The translations under genes were made by a program, and so were the position numbers. Below, piece after piece: positions 19,050 to 22,879 of a DNA stretch of 22,879 nt; position 1 is the stretch's first letter, and each line of letters begins with the position of its first letter. The notes beneath the pieces were generated by a model. It searched no databases. It worked only from the letters and a program-made list of their open reading frames with translations, and had not been told where the DNA came from. The DNA is taken from the NCBI GenBank assembly GCA_017647065.1, contig JAGCLI010000149.1, forward strand, positions 1 to 22,879, read 5' to 3'. The stretch comes from Bacteroidales bacterium. Lineage in GTDB: Bacteria > Bacteroidota > Bacteroidia > Bacteroidales > P3.

Positions 19050-19703
19050 TTATAATTTGATTACAACTCCAAGGCTAAGATTTAATCTACCAAGATTTTC
19101 TGGCGTTTGAGAAATATCTATTTCGTTTTCTGCTGTTTTGAAAGTTTTTACTTTACCTGCTAAGTATTCAACGTTGAATCCAATTCCAATATGGTCAGAA
19201 AAAAGATAATCAACTCCTGCTTCAAAGCCATAACCTAAGCAATCACCGCTGTAAATTGCAGACATTGCTGCTTTGTCTGTAAGTCTTGTTTTCATATAAC
19301 CAAGACTTGCTTTTGCCCAAATGTCAAATTTTTCTGCAATTGTAGGTAGTTGAGCCTTGAAAGAAGGACCTATATAAAATACGTTTTTGTCATCTGAATA
19401 TAATACTGTGTCTGAGCCTACTACTTTGTCAAAAGAATGAAATCCAACAAGCATAGAGGCTTTCATACCTGCTGAAAAATATTTTGAAAATCTATAATCG
19501 TAATCAAATTCAAAGTGTACATCGTGTTTCATACGCTTTACTTGATCCGGATTATCAATTGTGTTTGTTAGTTGAGTAGGGTGAGTTTCTGAAAAACTGT
19601 GAGCATAACCTGCTTTCATTGAGAAATTGTGTTTTTCATAATTTTGAGCAGTTAGGTTAAGTGTTGTTAAAACTGCTATTGCGACAAATAAGATTTTTTT
19701 CAT
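19050..19703 (-). CDS. Outer-membrane beta-barrel protein
   Basis: A 217-residue exported protein, starting at the ATG at 19703, which begins a standard signal peptide (MKKILFVAIAVLTTLNLTAQ). The frame is open to an ATG at 19721, but that start would overlap ftsY and put six extra residues before the signal. The mature part is a series of amphipathic strands (FSMKAGYAHSF, DVHFEFDYDYRF, FSAGMKASMLVGFH, GYGFEAGVDYLF, IGIGFNVEYLAG) ending LNLSLGVVIKL, as in small 8-strand OmpX/OmpW-type barrels. The specific role is unknown. It sits between ftsY (10-base gap) and rimO (14-base gap), which are direct neighbours in many Bacteroidota as far as I recall. Confidence 0.85.
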   Translation of the reverse strand: MKKILFVAIAVLTTLNLTAQNYEKHNFSMKAGYAHSFSETHPTQLTNTIDNPDQVKRMKHDVHFEFDYDYRFSKYFSAGMKASMLVGFHSFDKVVGSDTVLYSDDKNVFYIGPSFKAQLPTIAEKFDIWAKASLGYMKTRLTDKAAMSAIYSGDCLGYGFEAGVDYLFSDHIGIGFNVEYLAGKVKTFKTAENEIDISQTPENLGRLNLSLGVVIKL

Positions 19704-19713
19704 ACTATTAAAT

Positions 19714-20664
19714 TTATTCAAATAAACTATCTACAAATGCTTTACGATTAAAAATTTGGAGATCTTCCATTTGTTCTCCTAATCCTATGTAACGTACAGG
19801 TATTTTAAATTGTTCTGAGATTCCAATCACAACTCCGCCTTTTGCTGTGCCATCAAGTTTTGTTAATGCTAAGGCATTTACGTCTGTTGCTGCGGTAAAT
19901 TGTTTTGCTTGTTCGATTGCGTTTTGTCCGGTTGAGGCATCAAGCACCAAAAGCACTTCATTAGGAGCAGATGGTACGACTTTCTTCATTACGTTTCTAA
20001 TCTTAGACAACTCGTCCATAAGACCTTTTTTGTTGTGTAAACGTCCTGCTGTGTCAATTATTACAATGTCTGCTTTTTTTGCAACGGCCGATTGCAAAGT
20101 GTCAAAGGCCACTGAGGCAGGATCTGCTCCCATGCCTTGAGATACAATATCTACATCAACTCTTTCTGCCCATATTTTTAGCTGATCAACAGCTGCTGCA
20201 CGGAATGTATCAGAGGCTCCAAGAACTACTTTCTTTCCTGCTTTTTTGAATTGATATGCAAGTTTGCCTATTGTAGTTGTTTTGCCAACTCCATTAACGC
20301 CAACTACCATTATTACGTATGGGAAATCTTGTTTTGGAAAATCGAAACTTTCTCTTTCTTCTGTTTCGTTTTCGTTAAGCAAGAACATTATTTCTTCTTT
20401 TAAAATAGAATTTAACTCGGCAGTGCCTAAGTATTTATCACGAGCTACTCTTTTTTCTATGCGATCGATGATTTTTAGAGTTGTTTCTACTCCTACATCT
20501 GATTCAATTAGAATTTGCTCTAAGTTATCAAGAACCTCCTCATCTACTTTTGATTTTCCGATTATGGCTTTTGATATTTTACTAAATACACTTTCTTTGG
20601 TCTTTGAAAGCCCACTGTCAAGTGTTTCTTTATTCTTTTTTGTAAAGAATGAAAAAAATCCCAT
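19714..20664 (-). CDS. ftsY: Signal recognition particle receptor FtsY
   Basis: FtsY is the membrane-associated GTPase that receives SRP-ribosome complexes and passes nascent membrane proteins to the translocon. At 316 residues it is a short form without the long acidic A domain of E. coli. The N domain is about 20-100; the G domain has GVNGVGKTTT (122-131), DTFRAAAVDQL (152-162), DTAGR (204-208) and TKLDG (268-272), and a final GLGEQMEDL motif. The ATG at 20664 gives the usual MGFFSFF start, whose hydrophobic and basic residues can bind membrane. A terminator-like hairpin ends 28 bases upstream and I see no promoter between the two. Confidence 0.97.
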   Translation of the reverse strand: MGFFSFFTKKNKETLDSGLSKTKESVFSKISKAIIGKSKVDEEVLDNLEQILIESDVGVETTLKIIDRIEKRVARDKYLGTAELNSILKEEIMFLLNENETEERESFDFPKQDFPYVIMVVGVNGVGKTTTIGKLAYQFKKAGKKVVLGASDTFRAAAVDQLKIWAERVDVDIVSQGMGADPASVAFDTLQSAVAKKADIVIIDTAGRLHNKKGLMDELSKIRNVMKKVVPSAPNEVLLVLDASTGQNAIEQAKQFTAATDVNALALTKLDGTAKGGVVIGISEQFKIPVRYIGLGEQMEDLQIFNRKAFVDSLFE

Positions 20665-20683
20665 AATGCAATTTTTTTGAAAT

Positions 20684-20731
20684 AAAAAAACAAAGAGTTG
20701 TTATCTTATTGCTCTGAGACAACAACCCTTT
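20684..20731 (-). terminator. Terminator-like hairpin between the DUF4295 gene and ftsY
   Basis: On the minus strand, arm 20731-20721 pairs with 20702-20692 over 11 base pairs (one G-U), with an 18-base loop, followed by G and a run of seven T (20690-20684). This is a good intrinsic terminator or attenuator for the rpmG transcript, 20-28 bases before the ftsY ATG. Confidence 0.7.
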
Positions 20732-20754
20732 TTACTAAAATCTTATACTAAAAC

Positions 20755-20777
20755 GTATTGTGAATTTTTCACAATAC
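20755..20777. other. Perfect 10-bp hairpin downstream of the DUF4295 gene
   Basis: GTATTGTGAA at 20755-20764 pairs with TTCACAATAC at 20768-20777 around a 3-base loop. On the minus strand it is followed only by GTTTTAG, so it may be a 3'-end stabilising hairpin or a weak terminator ahead of the stronger one at 20684-20731. Confidence 0.6.
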
Positions 20778-20792
20778 ACTCTTTTCCAAGTA

Positions 20793-20948
20793 CTATTTCT
20801 TTGCAAGATATTCTTTTACACTATCAGAAGGAACGATTTCTTCTTTAAAAGTGTAAGCTCCTGTTTTTTCTGAACGAACTGTTCTTATAACTTTCGCAAA
20901 ATCCTTACCTGTTGAGGTTTTAAGGGTTGCAACTACTTTCTTTGCCAT
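20793..20948 (-). CDS. DUF4295 family small ribosome-associated protein
   Basis: A 51-residue basic protein, MAKKVVATLKTSTGKDFAKV and onward to a KEYLAKK end. It matches the DUF4295 family, which is confined to Bacteroidota and encoded beside rpmG. From memory, a structure of a Bacteroidota ribosome assigned this family as a large-subunit protein (named bL38); I state this with moderate certainty. It starts 21 bases after rpmG and has AGGAG on the minus strand at 20961-20957, 8 bases before the ATG, which is unusual for the phylum. Lysine makes up about a fifth of the protein. Confidence 0.88.
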   Translation of the reverse strand: MAKKVVATLKTSTGKDFAKVIRTVRSEKTGAYTFKEEIVPSDSVKEYLAKK

Positions 20949-20956
20949 ATCTTATA

Positions 20957-20961
20957 CTCCT
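20957..20961 (-). promoter_or_regulatory. Shine-Dalgarno-like AGGAG before the DUF4295 gene
   Basis: Minus-strand AGGAG, 8 bases before the ATG at 20948, inside the 21-base gap after rpmG. Confidence 0.45.
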
Positions 20962-20969
20962 ATTCTTTT

Positions 20970-21158
20970 TTATTTTATTTCTTTATGTACAGTCATCCTT
21001 TTCAATATAGGATTGTATTTCTTCAATTCTAAACGCTCAGGAGTGTTCTTTTTTGATTTTGTGGTAACATAACGAGATGTACCAGGCATTCCTGATGCTT
21101 TGTGCTCTGTGCACTCAAGTATAACTTGTACTCTTACGTCTTTAGTTTTCTTTGCCAT
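20970..21158 (-). CDS. rpmG: 50S ribosomal protein L33 (bL33)
   Basis: A 62-residue large-subunit protein that lies near the ribosomal E site. [21 protein letters not shown] and [17 protein letters not shown] are the bL33 signature. It is the zinc-free (C-minus) form: the second CxxC pair is absent (NTPERLEL in its place) and only one Cys is present. It leads a unit with the DUF4295 gene. rpmB (bL28), often directly upstream of rpmG in this phylum, is not here. A TAATTTTG promoter box lies 22 bases before the ATG. Confidence 0.96.
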   Translation of the reverse strand: MAKKTKDVRVQVILECTEHKASGMPGTSRYVTTKSKKNTPERLELKKYNPILKRMTVHKEIK

Positions 21159-21175
21159 CTTTCATCAATTTTTGG

Positions 21176-21193
21176 GTGTGCAAAATTACACAC
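21176..21193 (-). promoter_or_regulatory. TAnnTTTG box of rpmG, framed by GTGTG/CACAC
   Basis: The minus strand reads TAATTTTG at 21188-21181, matching TAnnTTTG, 22 bases before the rpmG ATG. The eight bases are exactly bracketed by GTGTG (21176-21180) and CACAC (21189-21193), an inverted repeat that could be an operator. The -33 element is weak. Confidence 0.55.
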
Positions 21194-21230
21194 ATTTTTT
21201 TTCTTAACCTAATATTATCTTAAAAAATTT

Positions 21231-21677
21231 TTATTTTTCTTCTTCTTTTTCTGCTAACGCTTGTTTAATTCTCTCTATTCCAGAGGTTTTGTCTGTTAGG
21301 TCTCCGTAATAAAAAGCTCTATTAAAATGCGTCTTTGTGTAGTCTCTAATAAATCCGTGTACTGTAGTGTCTCCTTTTTCAAAACTATGAGATATGTATG
21401 CACTGTATCCATCTCGGCAATCTACTTTAATAGATAAGAAATATATATCTCCGTTTTCTCCTCTTATTACGTCAAATTCGTTGAAACGAATAGAGGAATA
21501 TTTTAAAATATTTTTTCTTATTTCCAAAAGTTCTTTGTCTGTAGTTTTTGCACTTACACCTACAACAACATAGTCTTTACCAATGTAAAACGGGTAGAGG
21601 TCTTTGTCATTGTTTTGTGCAAAAGATAAGACAAAACTCATCATTAAAACTACTAATACAACAAATCTTTTTTTCAT
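21231..21677 (-). CDS. Small exported protein of unknown function
   Basis: A 148-residue protein from the ATG at 21677, which begins a clean signal peptide (MKKRFVVLVVLMMSFVLSFAQ). An alternative ATG at 21698 adds MHLYISN and lies only about 12 bases after the -7 box, so the inner start is preferred. The mature part is small and mixed alpha/beta: YVVVGVSAKTTDKELLEIRK, IYFLSIKVDCRDGYSAYISH, ending in an acidic-basic helix (ERIKQALAEKEEEK). I recognise no family. It has its own promoter and is divergent from lpxC. A region of about 70 bases separates it from rpmG. Confidence 0.75.
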   Translation of the reverse strand: MKKRFVVLVVLMMSFVLSFAQNNDKDLYPFYIGKDYVVVGVSAKTTDKELLEIRKNILKYSSIRFNEFDVIRGENGDIYFLSIKVDCRDGYSAYISHSFEKGDTTVHGFIRDYTKTHFNRAFYYGDLTDKTSGIERIKQALAEKEEEK

Positions 21678-21709
21678 ATTGCTGATATATAGATGCATAA
21701 TTGAATTTG

Positions 21710-21741
21710 CAAAGATACGAATAAAATTTTAACTAACGCAA
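21710..21741 (-). promoter_or_regulatory. Promoter of the small exported protein gene
   Basis: On the minus strand TTG at 21741-21739 and TATCTTTG at 21717-21710, 21 bases apart, fit the Bacteroidota consensus. The favoured ATG (21677) is 32 bases downstream of the -7 box. Confidence 0.68.
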
Positions 21742-21754
21742 ACTTTTGCTTGTG

Positions 21755-21840
21755 AAAATAATTCAAAGAAATAATTTTTTAATCCTTTGTTTTATTTTTT
21801 TATTTCTTTGCTTTAATTTTTTAATTCTTTGAAATATTTT
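21755..21840. repeat. Cluster of TCTTTG-type intergenic repeats
   Basis: The region between the two divergent promoters holds one minus-strand copy of the 15-mer TCTTTGAATTATTTT (21755-21769) and three plus-strand relatives (CCTTTGTTTTATT, TTCTTTGCTTTA, TTCTTTGAAATATTTT). Arms 21764-21774 and 21800-21810 are perfect 11-base reverse complements. Confidence 0.65.
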
Positions 21841-21855
21841 TATTGATTGTAAAGA

Positions 21856-21886
21856 TTGTGTGTTTAAATAAAAGTTCTTAACTTTG
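21856..21886 (+). promoter_or_regulatory. Bacteroidota-type promoter of lpxC
   Basis: TTG at 21856-21858 and TAACTTTG at 21879-21886, 20 bases apart, match the TTG / TAnnTTTG consensus. The ATG at 21899 is only 12 bases after the -7 box, so the leader should be very short. Confidence 0.75.
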
Positions 21887-21898
21887 CACTTTAAAATT

Positions 21899-22879
21899 AT
21901 GGAAAAGCAAACAACAATAAAAAATAAGATAACCCTCAAAGGTAAAGGTCTTCATACGGGACAAAATGTTGAGGTGAATATTTTGCCTGCTCAGGCTAAT
22001 AGTGGGATTGTTTTTAAAAGAATTGATTTGGAAAATCCTGTGCTAATTAAGGCTGATGCAGAGGCTGTTACCGAGACTTCAAGAGGAACAACAATTGAGT
22101 CAAAGGGAGCAAAAGTCGCAACAATAGAACATTTAATGGCGGCTTTGTATGCTTCAAATATTGATAACGCTTTGATTGAGATTTCGGGCGAAGAGGTTCC
22201 TATTCTTGATGGTAGTTCAAAGTATTGGCTTGAAGCAATTGAGAAAAGTGGGGTCGAGGAATTAGAAAAGGAAAGAAAGTATTTTTGTTTAAAAGAAATA
22301 GTCTCTTATGTTGATCAAGAAAACGACATAGAGCTTATTGCAATGCCATACGATGGGTTTAGAGTAGATTTAAACATTGATTTCTCTCCAAGAATTATAG
22401 GAAGCCAAAACTCTTGTTTAAAGAATTTGTCGGAGTTTAAGGACGGATTTTCAAATTGTAGAACATTTGTTTTCTTAGATGAAATAGAGCAACTTTTAAA
22501 ACTAAATCTTATAAAAGGAGGTGATTTAGATAATGCACTAATTTTTGTAGATAAGGTTTTAGAAGAAGACCAAATAAAACATTTAGCGAGTGTTTTTGGG
22601 AAAAATCCCGATGATATAAAAGTAGAAAAAGGATTGTTGAACAATGTAAAGCAGAATTTTGACAACGAACCTGCACGTCATAAACTTTTAGACTTCATTG
22701 GCGATATTGCACTTGTAGGAAAACCATTAAAAGCACGCTTTATTGTTAAGCGTCCGGGACATAAAGTAAATAATTTATTATCAAGAAAAATTAAAACTAT
22801 CATGGAAAATAACACAATACCAGTTTACGATCCAAATAAAGAACCTGTATATGATATTAAGGCGATAAAAAATCTATTG
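21899..22879 (+). CDS. lpxC: UDP-3-O-acyl-GlcNAc deacetylase LpxC, probably LpxC-FabZ fusion (3' end cut)
   Basis: LpxC is the zinc deacetylase that commits UDP-3-O-acyl-GlcNAc to lipid A synthesis. The frame is open from the ATG at 21899 through the last base (327 codons seen). The start MEKQTTIKNKITLKGKGLHTG is typical. Zinc ligands are His78 (TIEHLMAA), His261 and Asp265 (RHKLLDFIGD); Asp269 and His288 (RPGHKVN) match the catalytic D246 and H265 of E. coli with the same spacing. The last residues seen, YDPNKEPVYDIKAIKNLL, are the linker and first helix that lead into the FabZ domain of Bacteroidota fusions, where the next residues would be PHRPPFLLVD. The FabZ half is outside the window, so the fusion is inferred. 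It has a consensus promoter and a very short leader. Confidence 0.95.
   Translation, partial: MEKQTTIKNKITLKGKGLHTGQNVEVNILPAQANSGIVFKRIDLENPVLIKADAEAVTETSRGTTIESKGAKVATIEHLMAALYASNIDNALIEISGEEVPILDGSSKYWLEAIEKSGVEELEKERKYFCLKEIVSYVDQENDIELIAMPYDGFRVDLNIDFSPRIIGSQNSCLKNLSEFKDGFSNCRTFVFLDEIEQLLKLNLIKGGDLDNALIFVDKVLEEDQIKHLASVFGKNPDDIKVEKGLLNNVKQNFDNEPARHKLLDFIGDIALVGKPLKARFIVKRPGHKVNNLLSRKIKTIMENNTIPVYDPNKEPVYDIKAIKNLL

Noticed and set aside
19703..19721. Upstream ATG start for the outer-membrane barrel gene
   Set aside because: It would overlap ftsY and add six polar residues before a standard signal peptide starting at 19703.

Overview
The window is AT-rich DNA from a member of the Bacteroidota, most likely Bacteroidales. 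The evidence is consistent: type IX secretion (T9SS) sorting domains, a PorP/SprF-like protein with a TPR/propeller/OmpA-like partner, an LpxC running into what looks like the LpxC-FabZ linker, the small DUF4295 ribosome-associated protein beside bL33, MtaB and RimO of the Bacteroidota type, and TAnnTTTG promoter boxes (several with a TTG about 20 bases upstream). No tRNA, rRNA, CRISPR array, insertion sequence or phage gene is visible. The genome looks like an uncultured gut- or host-type lineage, but species cannot be read from the sequence.

Layout. (1) 1-2826, plus strand: two exported proteins in tandem; the first is cut by the window start and the second carries a T9SS type A sorting domain. 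They end at a strong bidirectional terminator. (2) 6516-2890, minus strand: a signal-peptide-bearing GH3 glycosidase / serine beta-lactamase-like fusion, overlapping by 14 bases a TIGR02757/DUF2400 gene that is broken by a one-base frameshift. (3) 6606-16215, plus strand: one tightly packed run of seven genes, driven from a promoter back-to-back with that of region 2: M17 aminopeptidase, pdxA, ligA, mtaB, a lipoprotein, a PorP/SprF-like protein and a TPR/propeller/OmpA-like protein, closed by a perfect-stem terminator. (4) 17619-16312, minus strand: a second T9SS cargo, paralogous at its C-terminus to the one in region 1, with its own good promoter. (5) 21158-17746, minus strand: rpmG, DUF4295 gene, then (after a terminator-like hairpin) ftsY, an outer-membrane beta-barrel gene and rimO. 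(6) 21677-21231, minus: a small exported protein of unknown function, divergent from (7) lpxC, which starts at 21899 and runs off the window.

How it fits together: housekeeping genes (B6 synthesis, DNA ligase, tRNA and ribosome methylthiolation, SRP receptor, lipid A) alternate with cell-envelope genes. The lipoprotein/PorP/OmpA-like trio flanked by two T9SS cargo genes is the best candidate for an uncharacterised envelope module. The most unusual non-coding signal is a family of short TCTTTG-type repeats: one 15-mer occurs four times, always in or at the edge of intergenic DNA, and two 58-base copies that are 54/58 identical cover the stop codons of two unrelated genes. No gap without a gene exceeds about 230 bases.
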